Below, one piece after another: positions 1 to 6,318 of a DNA stretch of 11,733 bases. Below the pieces are notes generated by a model. The model worked only from the letters and a program-made list of their open reading frames with translations, made no database searches and was not told the DNA's origin. The stretch comes from an uncultured bacterium. GTDB lineage: Bacteria > Bacillota > Clostridia > Lachnospirales > Lachnospiraceae. The stretch covers positions 1-11,733 of the forward strand of contig CAJMQE010000104.1 of NCBI GenBank assembly GCA_905215405.1, given 5' to 3'. Position 1 is the first letter of the stretch, and every line of letters starts with the position of its first letter. Made by a program: the position numbers and the translations under genes.

Positions 1-44
1 ATTAAGGACTTTCACCCATTAGAAACGTGCGCCGCCAGGCGCAC
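1..44 (-). mobile_element. 5' end of a group IIC intron (continues beyond the left edge)
   Basis: Read on the minus strand from position 44, the sequence begins GTGCG, the canonical group II intron 5' end. A perfect 7-bp stem follows (27-33 with 38-44, loop GGCG/TGGC region 34-37), then CTAATGGGTGAAAGTCC, which closely resembles the early domain I of bacterial class C introns such as the Oceanobacillus iheyensis one as I remember it. The position also fits: class C introns insert just behind Rho-independent terminators, and this one starts 3 bases after the T-tract of the nifJ terminator. Only 44 bases are visible, so the ribozyme body, the reverse transcriptase gene and the 3' junction cannot be seen. 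The alternative is an unrelated GC-rich hairpin. Confidence 0.72.
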
Positions 45-47
45 AAT

Positions 48-83
48 AAAAAAAGAAGGCTGTTGTATTTCTACAACAACCTT
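48..83 (-). terminator. Rho-independent terminator of nifJ
   Basis: On the minus strand a 12-bp stem (83-72 with 67-56, one G-T wobble) with a GAAA loop is followed, after one C, by seven T (54-48). It lies about 45 bases behind the nifJ stop codon. It also seems to be the landing site of the intron that starts at 44. Confidence 0.9.
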
Positions 84-126
84 CCTTTTCATTCTTATGA
101 AACTGTGTTACCACAGATTATTTGAA

Positions 127-3100
127 TTATTTATAAAGTTCTACTAACTTTAACAGATGTTCATAACGAGCCTTAGCAGCTTCTTCAGATGCGCTGAAGA
201 GTTTTTCAGCACGTTCTGGGAATGAACGAGTTAAACGTGTATAACGTGTTTCGTTATTTAAGAACTTCTGATATGATCCGTCACCTGGTTTAGAAACTAA
301 TGTGAATGGATTCTTTCCTTCAGCCTTAAGTTCTGGGTTGAATGAGAAGAGGTTCCAGTAACCAGCCTTAACAGCTGCTTTCATTTCATCCTGGCAATGG
401 TTCATACCACCTTTAACTCCGTGAAGTTCACATGGAGCGTAACCGATGATTAATGATGGTCCGTTGTAAGCTTCTGCTTCTGCAATAGCCTTAACAGCCT
501 GAGCTGGGTTAGCACCAAGAGCGATCTGTGCTACATATACGTAACCATAGCTCATAGCGATTTCAGCAAGGCTCTTCTTGCCCATTTCTTTACCAGCAGC
601 AGCGAACTGACAAACTTCACCGATGTTAGAAGCCTTAGATGCCTGTCCACCTGTATTTGAGTACATTTCTGTATCGAATACCATAACGTTTACATTTTCA
701 CCTGAAGCAAGTACATGGTCTAATCCGCCGAAGCCGATATCATAAGCCCATCCATCACCACCGAATACCCATACGGATTTCTTAGCGAGGTACTGTTTCT
801 TGTCAAGAACTTCTTTAGAAAGTTCACAACCTTCAGCAGCAGCTTTTTCAAGTTCAGCAACTAAAGCGTCAGTAGCAGGTGTGTTAGCCTTTGTATCTTC
901 TTTAGTTTCCATGAATTTAGCAACAGCATCTTTCATTGAAGCAGATGCTTTTTCTGAAGCAGCGATCTTCTCAACCTTAGCGATAACCTGGTCACGAAGA
1001 GTCTTCTGTCCAAGATACATACCAAAACCATGTTCAGCATTATCTTCAAATAATGAGTTAGCCCAAGCTGGACCCTTCTTTGAATCTTTGTTTACTGTAT
1101 ATGGTGATGTAGCAGCTGGACCACCCCAGATTGAAGAACATCCTGTAGCATTTGAAATGTACATATGTTCACCGAATAACTGTGTGATTAAACGAGCATA
1201 AGATGTTTCAGCACATCCTGCGCAGCTTCCTGAGAACTCAAGAAGTGGCTGGTTGAACTGTGAACCCTTAACTGTTGTATCAGCAGGCATTCCTGGTTTC
1301 TTACCAACGTTAGCAACTAAGTAATCAAATACTGGCTGCATATCATCCTGTGATTCCTGAGGAACCATCTTGATAGCTTTGTCAGGTACTGGACATACAG
1401 TTACACATTCGCCACATCCCATACAATCTAATGGAGATACGCTCATTGTGAATTTGTATTCGCCAGCCTTTGGCTTTGTATCAGCAAGGATAATGTTTGA
1501 AGGAGCTGCTTTAACTTCAGCTGCATCTAACATATATGGACGAATTGTTGCATGTGAACATACGAATGCACAGTTGTTACACTGGATACATTTTTCAGGA
1601 TCCCATTCAGGAACCATTACGGCTGTACCACGTTTTTCGTATGCTGAAGCACCTGTTTCGAACTGTCCATCAGGATTTTCTGTGAATGCTGAAACTGGAA
1701 GGCTATCACCATCCATTAATGAGATAGGATCAAGAAGTTCTTTAACCATCTTAACTGTTGCAGGACGACCTGAAATATCTTTCTTAGGAGCATCTGCTTC
1801 TGGGTTAGCCCATGAAGCTGGAACTTCTACTTTATGTACAGCATCAACACCAGCGTCGATAGCTTTGTAGTTCATTTCTACGACTGCATCACCCTTCTTA
1901 CCGTAGGATTTCTTTGCAGCTGCTTTCATGAAGTTAACAGCGTCATCGATTGGCATTACGTTTGCTAATTTGAAGAATGCTGACTGAAGAATTGTATTAG
2001 TACGTTTACCCATACCAATTTCAATAGCTTTGTCAATAGCATTGATTGTGTATAACTGAATCTTGTTGTCATAGATATATTTCTTTGCAGCAGCGTTCAG
2101 TTTTGAATCTAATTCATCATCTGTCCACTGGCAGTTGATCATGAAGATTCCGCCTGGTTTAACATCCTGAACCATCTTATAACCTTTAACTACATATGAA
2201 GGGTTATGACATGCAACGAAGTCAGCCTGGTTGATGTAGTAAGGACTTCTGATAGCTTTATCACCAAATCTTAAATGAGAAATTGTGATACCACCAGTCT
2301 TCTTTGAATCATACTGGAAGTAAGCCTGGATGAATTTGTCTGTATGGTCACCAATGATCTTTGTTGAGTTCTTATTAGCACCTACAGTACCATCTCCGCC
2401 GAGACCCCAGAACTTACATTCAACAGTACCTTTTGCTGAAGTAATAGGAGCTGGTTTAACTTCTGGTAAGCTTAAGTTTGTAACATCATCGTTAATACCG
2501 ATTGTGAAACGTGCCTTTGGAGCATCTTTCTTTAATTCAGTATAAATAGCGAATACTGATGATGGTGGAGTATCCTTTGAACCAAGTCCGTAACGGCCAC
2601 CTGCTAATGTAATATCGTTAAGTCCTGCTTCACGAAGTGTTACAGCAACATCAAGATATAAAGGATCAGCTAATGCACCAGGTTCTTTTGTACGATCAAG
2701 TACAGCGATCTTCTTAGCTGTCTTAGGAATAACTTTAAGAAGAGCATCTGATACCCAAGGACGATATAAACGAACTTTGATAAGACCAACTTTTTCACCT
2801 GCAGCTGTTAAGTAATCAATTACTTCTTCAGCAACATCACAGATTGAACCCATAGCGATGATGACACGGTCAGCGTCAGGAGCACCATAGTAGTTGAATA
2901 AATCATAGTTTGTACCAAGTTTTTCATTGATCTTGCCCATGTATTTTTCAACGATCTTAGGTAATTCGTTGTAAGCTGTGTTACAAGCTTCACGATGCTG
3001 GAAGAATACATCACCATTTTCATGAGAACCTCTCATGGCTGGTTTTTCTGGATTTAATGCATGTTCACGGAATGCTTTAACAGCGTCCATGTTCAGCATA

Positions 3101-3678
3101 TCTTTCAGATCTGCATAATCCCATTTTTCGATCTTCTGAATTTCATGAGAAGTACGGAAACCATCAAAGAAGTTGATGAATGGTACTTTACCTTCGATTG
3201 CTGATAAATGAGCAACTGGGCTTAAGTCCATGATTTCCTGTGGGTTTGTTTCAGCAAGCATAGCGAAACCTGTCTGACGACAAGCATATACATCACTGTG
3301 ATCACCGAAGATATTAAGTGACTGAGTAGCTACTGTACGTGCAGATACATCGAATACACATGGAAGCTGTTCAGCAGCAATTTTATACATATTAGGGATC
3401 ATAAGAAGAAGACCCTGAGAAGCTGTAAATGTAGTTGTAATAGCACCTGCAGCAAGTGAACCGTGAACAGTTCCTGAAGCACCTGCTTCTGACTGCATTT
3501 CTACTACCTTAACCTGGTTTCCGAAAACGTTTTCCTGGCCTGCAGCAGACCACTGGTCAACATAATCAGCCATTGGGCTTGAAGGTGTGATTGGGTAAAT
3601 GGCAGCAACATCTGTAAACGCATATGCTACATGAGCAGCAGCTGTGTTACCGTCCATTGATTGTTTAGCTCTAGACAT
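127..3678 (-). CDS. nifJ: Pyruvate:ferredoxin (flavodoxin) oxidoreductase, single-chain
   Basis: Cytoplasmic enzyme that oxidises pyruvate with CoA to acetyl-CoA and CO2 and passes electrons to ferredoxin; in fermentative anaerobes this feeds hydrogenase and acetate/butyrate pathways. The 1183-residue product has the full homodimeric PFOR layout. The N-terminal pyruvate/TPP pyrimidine domain carries YPITPSSP with T31 and the substrate arginine R114. The ferredoxin-like domain has two 4Fe-4S motifs (C697, C700, C703, C707 and C752, C755, C758, C762). The C-terminal TPP domain has GDGWAYDIG near 971 and YSNTGGQ near 1004. The proximal cluster cysteines C819, C822, C847 and C1083 are all present, with the spacing of the Desulfovibrio africanus enzyme. 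The start is set by AGGAGG at 3687-3692, 8 bases upstream. It has its own promoter and terminator. Codon use is strongly biased, as expected for a highly expressed gene. Confidence 0.98.
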   Translation of the reverse strand: MSRAKQSMDGNTAAAHVAYAFTDVAAIYPITPSSPMADYVDQWSAAGQENVFGNQVKVVEMQSEAGASGTVHGSLAAGAITTTFTASQGLLLMIPNMYKIAAEQLPCVFDVSARTVATQSLNIFGDHSDVYACRQTGFAMLAETNPQEIMDLSPVAHLSAIEGKVPFINFFDGFRTSHEIQKIEKWDYADLKDMLNMDAVKAFREHALNPEKPAMRGSHENGDVFFQHREACNTAYNELPKIVEKYMGKINEKLGTNYDLFNYYGAPDADRVIIAMGSICDVAEEVIDYLTAAGEKVGLIKVRLYRPWVSDALLKVIPKTAKKIAVLDRTKEPGALADPLYLDVAVTLREAGLNDITLAGGRYGLGSKDTPPSSVFAIYTELKKDAPKARFTIGINDDVTNLSLPEVKPAPITSAKGTVECKFWGLGGDGTVGANKNSTKIIGDHTDKFIQAYFQYDSKKTGGITISHLRFGDKAIRSPYYINQADFVACHNPSYVVKGYKMVQDVKPGGIFMINCQWTDDELDSKLNAAAKKYIYDNKIQLYTINAIDKAIEIGMGKRTNTILQSAFFKLANVMPIDDAVNFMKAAAKKSYGKKGDAVVEMNYKAIDAGVDAVHKVEVPASWANPEADAPKKDISGRPATVKMVKELLDPISLMDGDSLPVSAFTENPDGQFETGASAYEKRGTAVMVPEWDPEKCIQCNNCAFVCSHATIRPYMLDAAEVKAAPSNIILADTKPKAGEYKFTMSVSPLDCMGCGECVTVCPVPDKAIKMVPQESQDDMQPVFDYLVANVGKKPGMPADTTVKGSQFNQPLLEFSGSCAGCAETSYARLITQLFGEHMYISNATGCSSIWGGPAATSPYTVNKDSKKGPAWANSLFEDNAEHGFGMYLGQKTLRDQVIAKVEKIAASEKASASMKDAVAKFMETKEDTKANTPATDALVAELEKAAAEGCELSKEVLDKKQYLAKKSVWVFGGDGWAYDIGFGGLDHVLASGENVNVMVFDTEMYSNTGGQASKASNIGEVCQFAAAGKEMGKKSLAEIAMSYGYVYVAQIALGANPAQAVKAIAEAEAYNGPSLIIGYAPCELHGVKGGMNHCQDEMKAAVKAGYWNLFSFNPELKAEGKNPFTLVSKPGDGSYQKFLNNETRYTRLTRSFPERAEKLFSASEEAAKARYEHLLKLVELYK

Positions 3679-3686
3679 TAAAATTT

Positions 3687-3704
3687 CCTCCTTTTATTAA
3701 AAGG
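3687..3704 (-). promoter_or_regulatory. nifJ Shine-Dalgarno with adjoining AT-rich hairpin
   Basis: AGGAGG (3687-3692) is the nifJ ribosome binding site. Directly upstream a perfect 6-bp inverted repeat, CCTTTT-AAT-AAAAGG (3704-3690), overlaps the first three bases of the Shine-Dalgarno. The hairpin is short and AT-rich, so an effect on translation is only a possibility. Confidence 0.6.
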
Positions 3705-3728
3705 TCATAATGGCCCTATTTATGTCAT

Positions 3729-3757
3729 ATTTTAGCATTATTTTATTCCTTTGTAAA
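3729..3757 (-). promoter_or_regulatory. Sigma-A type promoter of nifJ
   Basis: On the minus strand TTTACA (3757-3752) and TAAAAT (3734-3729) are separated by exactly 17 bases. Each matches the consensus in five of six positions. The predicted start near 3722 gives a leader of about 44 bases. This is a pattern call with no experimental support. Confidence 0.7.
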
Positions 3758-3758
3758 G

Positions 3759-3806
3759 GTTCATACTGTACTTCTGAGTATACAATATTGTTAATTTTGT
3801 ATGAAC
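3759..3806. repeat. Inverted repeat upstream of the nifJ promoter, possible operator
   Basis: GTTCATAC (3759-3766) and GTATGAAC (3799-3806) form perfect 8-bp arms whose centres are 40 bases apart, close to four helical turns. The proximal arm abuts the -35 box. Between the arms lies a 10-bp palindrome, ACAATATTGT (3782-3791), and a TTGTTAA sequence (3788-3794) resembling half of a clostridial Rex site. Regulator binding is inference; the arms could also be chance in AT-rich DNA. Confidence 0.4.
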
Positions 3807-4028
3807 TTTTTTTCTGTTCCTATCTCCGTCTTTTCCAGCTTTTTCGCTGGTATTCAGGCTTTTTCCATGAGTAGACAGTGGTATCACTTTTTTCCTTTAA
3901 TCTCTGTTCTATGTATTCATGAAAGTCGCCCCCTGACCGCTTTTTACGTTGCTACTATGTGACTGCCTGTCCGCAGCCACTTTCATTATATGCCCGTCCT
4001 GTTTTTCATATGAATATATTTTTCCGGT
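3807..4028. other. Spacer between the chemoreceptor stop and the nifJ control region
   Basis: Apart from the coding-like remnant, this stretch holds an 8-bp inverted repeat (ATGAAAGT at 3919-3926 with ACTTTCAT at 3979-3986) and an imperfect 9-base direct repeat (CCTGACCGC 3932-3940, CCTGTCCGC 3966-3974). On the minus strand a possible 25-codon frame starts at the ATG of 3986-3984 with a poor ribosome binding site. I see no terminator for the chemoreceptor here, so readthrough toward nifJ is possible. Confidence 0.4.
3820..3951 (-). pseudogene. Coding-like remnant without a start codon
   Basis: On the minus strand 43 sense codons run from 3951 to a TAG at 3820-3822. The peptide is rich in Lys, Arg, Tyr and Trp (it contains GGDFHEYIEQRL and VYSWKKPEYQRKSW) and looks more like real coding sequence than spacer. 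Two adjacent TAG codons (3952-3957) precede it and there is no ATG, GTG or TTG inside it. It lies between the chemoreceptor stop and the nifJ promoter. It may be the decayed end of a lost gene, a piece of a dispersed repeat, or chance. I do not recognise the family. Confidence 0.3.
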
Positions 4029-6200
4029 TCAGCTTACCTGAAATGCATCAACGATCTCTGAGAGTCCCTGTGTGGAATACTCTAATCCGTAAATTACCTT
4101 TTCAAGCTTTTTGTTCTGCATTCCTACTGCGTGGATCAGACGGATGGCTTCCTGTACATTTTCATCTCCAGTTCTGCGCGCCGCCTCACTTTCCACATGC
4201 ATCTGACTGATCTTATTTCTTGACTCATTTACCAGTGCGGACTGCTCATCCATCAGTTCCAGTACTGCCGTGATCGTCTGAGCGATATCCGTAATCAGTG
4301 CAGCCGCACGCACACTTTTTTCAGAAAACCGGATACTGGCACTGACTTTTTCCTCGATTCTTCCCATGTTCTGATTGGTATTGGCCACCTCTTTCTGAAT
4401 TGCACTGACCAGTCCTTCGATCATTTTTGTTGCATTTCCTGTTTCATCCGATAATTTCTGGATTTCTCCTGCAACCACTGCAAATCCTTTTCCCACATCT
4501 CCAGCCCTAGCTGCTTCTATTGATGCATTGAGCGCAAGTAGATTTGTCTGGGAACTGATATTATCGATCGTACTGACGATCTCTGTGATCTCTCTGGATT
4601 TATGCTCCAGGAGCGTAATACTTTTTACTACATGTCCAAGTGTTTCACTCAATTCTTTGTTCGCCTGTCTGGTATCCTGCTTCATATTTTCCGATTCATC
4701 TGCAAGGATGCCGGTATCCTGTGTCTTTTCCCTGATCGCCTGCACCATGTTCTCCAGCTCCCGGTTATTCTCAAAGCTCTCAGCAATACGCTCTACCTGT
4801 TCCTGTGTGTTCTGAAAAAGGGAATTCTGTACCTTTGCATTCTCTGACAGATTCAAGACTGCGGTTTCCATATCTGTAATATCACCGCGGATCTGTACGC
4901 TGGACTTTGAAACGCTCCGCACTGTCTGCTGCGCTGTTTTAAGTGAACCTCTGACCCGTTTTATCATATTCATCTGATTACTGATGAATTTGTTGACCCA
5001 ACGAACCATTTGCCCAATTTCATTAGAACCGGAGAAGGCAACTCTCTGCCTTAAATCTCCTTCTCCCTCTGCAAGATCATGTACAATTCCAGTCACTCTG
5101 TTCAGCGGGCCTGTGATCACCCTGCGGCTCACCATCCAGACTCCGAACATCAGATAGAGCCACAGGAAAAATCCTGCCACACTTTCCTTAAATCCCAAGA
5201 ATGTGACCATGCCCCATTGTGCTGCGAGTGCTGTCAGTGCCAGAACTCCTGTGTATATAGGAAGTCTTCTGTCAATTTTCGTGTAATGATAGATGTCCAC
5301 AATATCTCCTTCACACATCATGCCCCACACTTCATCTGAATAAGGCGGATGGATCGTCACTCCCCTTCCTCCGACCAGAATATGCCTGTAATCTGGATAC
5401 CCCGGCCAACAATCCATATTTTCTCCATTTTCCATTGTCTTTCGCACTCCATCATGCAGCTGCCCTGTCGCCGGATCTGTAAATAACACCTCCATTTCAG
5501 TATGGTCACTGACTTTCACCGTACCCCATTTTTTTGTATGTACCCCCTGCTTTAAATTGTCTCCAAGTGTAAATGTATCGTCTTCGAATCGGCTTCTGGA
5601 AATCGCTGTTCCTGCTTTTATCCCTCTGTTATTGGATATCATGAACAGGTAATTATCCCCGCTGTCCTTATAGATGTGTGTATCTTCTTCCTGAATTACA
5701 TTGCTCAGGTCATCATTATAAACTCTTGCAAAAAGAGTCAGATGCTTTTCTTTTTCATCTTCTAATATAAGAGGCTCTGAGAAAAGTAATGTAACTTCAT
5801 CATAAAAAGCTCTGTCTCCCGCATCCAGATCTGTCGTTTTACTGTCACAATAAGGTCCATACATATAGTTCTTTCCCGCCAGACTCTGTTTCAGATTCGG
5901 AAAATCTGTTACACGATCTCCCTTGTGACCGGAATACGAGGAATCGGTTACAATTCCTTTTTCATCCGAAATGAACAGTTCTGCGAACACTGGATACTGT
6001 TTCTGTGCCTGCAAAAGGAGTTTTCCCGCTCCCTGTCCGTTATCGGAAACCAGTGTATTTCTGATTGCGTCCAGCTGGGTCCATAAATCTTTGAACCAAC
6101 TGTCCAGTGCCTTTTTTCTTCCCTCTGAAATAGATAGAAAAATTCGTTCTGCTTCTTCTTTTTTTCTTTTGTTGAATAAGTATCTAAACCGTTCTTTCAT
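4029..6200 (-). CDS. Methyl-accepting chemotaxis protein with N-terminal Cache-like sensor and internal membrane hairpin
   Basis: A 723-residue chemoreceptor that should signal to CheW/CheA. Residues 1-310 are hydrophilic and resemble a Cache-type ligand-binding module (ELFISDEKGIVTDSS near 75-90, GKNYMYGPY near 110, then DSGDNYLFMI and CWPGYPDYRHILVGG). Two hydrophobic segments follow (about 314-335 and 340-358), then a HAMP domain from about R355 (GPLNRVTGIVHDLAEGEGDL). The signalling coiled coil has the conserved tip near 540-575 (IDNISSQTNLLALNASIEAARAG, then GKGFAVVAGE). The usual first membrane helix before the sensor is missing. This is not a start error: AGGAGG (6209-6214) sits 8 bases from the ATG and an in-frame TAG lies five codons upstream of it. 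The sensor would therefore be cytoplasmic if the two helices form a hairpin. The ligand is unknown. Confidence 0.93.
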   Translation of the reverse strand: MKERFRYLFNKRKKEEAERIFLSISEGRKKALDSWFKDLWTQLDAIRNTLVSDNGQGAGKLLLQAQKQYPVFAELFISDEKGIVTDSSYSGHKGDRVTDFPNLKQSLAGKNYMYGPYCDSKTTDLDAGDRAFYDEVTLLFSEPLILEDEKEKHLTLFARVYNDDLSNVIQEEDTHIYKDSGDNYLFMISNNRGIKAGTAISRSRFEDDTFTLGDNLKQGVHTKKWGTVKVSDHTEMEVLFTDPATGQLHDGVRKTMENGENMDCWPGYPDYRHILVGGRGVTIHPPYSDEVWGMMCEGDIVDIYHYTKIDRRLPIYTGVLALTALAAQWGMVTFLGFKESVAGFFLWLYLMFGVWMVSRRVITGPLNRVTGIVHDLAEGEGDLRQRVAFSGSNEIGQMVRWVNKFISNQMNMIKRVRGSLKTAQQTVRSVSKSSVQIRGDITDMETAVLNLSENAKVQNSLFQNTQEQVERIAESFENNRELENMVQAIREKTQDTGILADESENMKQDTRQANKELSETLGHVVKSITLLEHKSREITEIVSTIDNISSQTNLLALNASIEAARAGDVGKGFAVVAGEIQKLSDETGNATKMIEGLVSAIQKEVANTNQNMGRIEEKVSASIRFSEKSVRAAALITDIAQTITAVLELMDEQSALVNESRNKISQMHVESEAARRTGDENVQEAIRLIHAVGMQNKKLEKVIYGLEYSTQGLSEIVDAFQVS

Positions 6201-6224
6201 GTTGTCGTCCTCCTATTCATTTTC

Positions 6225-6276
6225 AAATAAAAAAAGAGACAAAAAACATTTCTCATGGAAACGTCTTTGTCTCTTT
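6225..6276 (-). terminator. Strong terminator hairpin behind the subtilase gene, at the chemoreceptor 5' end
   Basis: On the minus strand AAAGAGACAAA (6276-6266) pairs with TTTGTCTCTTT (6243-6233) over 11 bp. The pairing continues inward with one bulge and wobbles to a CATGA loop, about 19 bp in all. A T-rich tract (6232-6225) follows. It lies 42 bases behind the subtilase stop, so it should end that transcript. Only about 24 bases separate it from the chemoreceptor ATG, so it also falls within the chemoreceptor leader. Confidence 0.85.
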
Positions 6277-6282
6277 GTATTT

Positions 6283-6311
6283 ATTATAGTAATTTATTAC
6301 TAGTTATGCAA
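6283..6311 (-). promoter_or_regulatory. Probable promoter of the chemoreceptor gene
   Basis: On the minus strand a perfect TATAAT (6288-6283) lies 17 bases from TTGCAT (6311-6306), a weak -35 with three consensus matches. The predicted start is near 6276, the first base of the terminator hairpin. No other promoter is visible in the 118-base gap between the two genes. Confidence 0.6.
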
Positions 6312-6318
6312 GCCACTT

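Noticed and set aside
1370..1870. Long open frame (166 codons) on the plus strand inside nifJ
   Set aside because: It lies fully antisense to a conserved PFOR domain, has no convincing ribosome binding site or family motif, and similar shadows (for example 800-1201, 2330-2545) are explained by the biased codon use of nifJ.
3788..3805. Complete Rex operator upstream of nifJ
   Set aside because: Only the TTGTTAA half is present; the second half reads GTATGAA instead of TTAACAA, so it is kept only as a weak hint.
3835..3850. CCAGC/GCTGG hairpin as a terminator of the chemoreceptor gene
   Set aside because: The stem is only 5 bp and no T-tract follows it on either strand.
3959..4210. Plus-strand open frame of 83 codons across the chemoreceptor 3' end
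   Set aside because: It overlaps the conserved C-terminal coding region of the chemoreceptor antisense and has no ribosome binding site.
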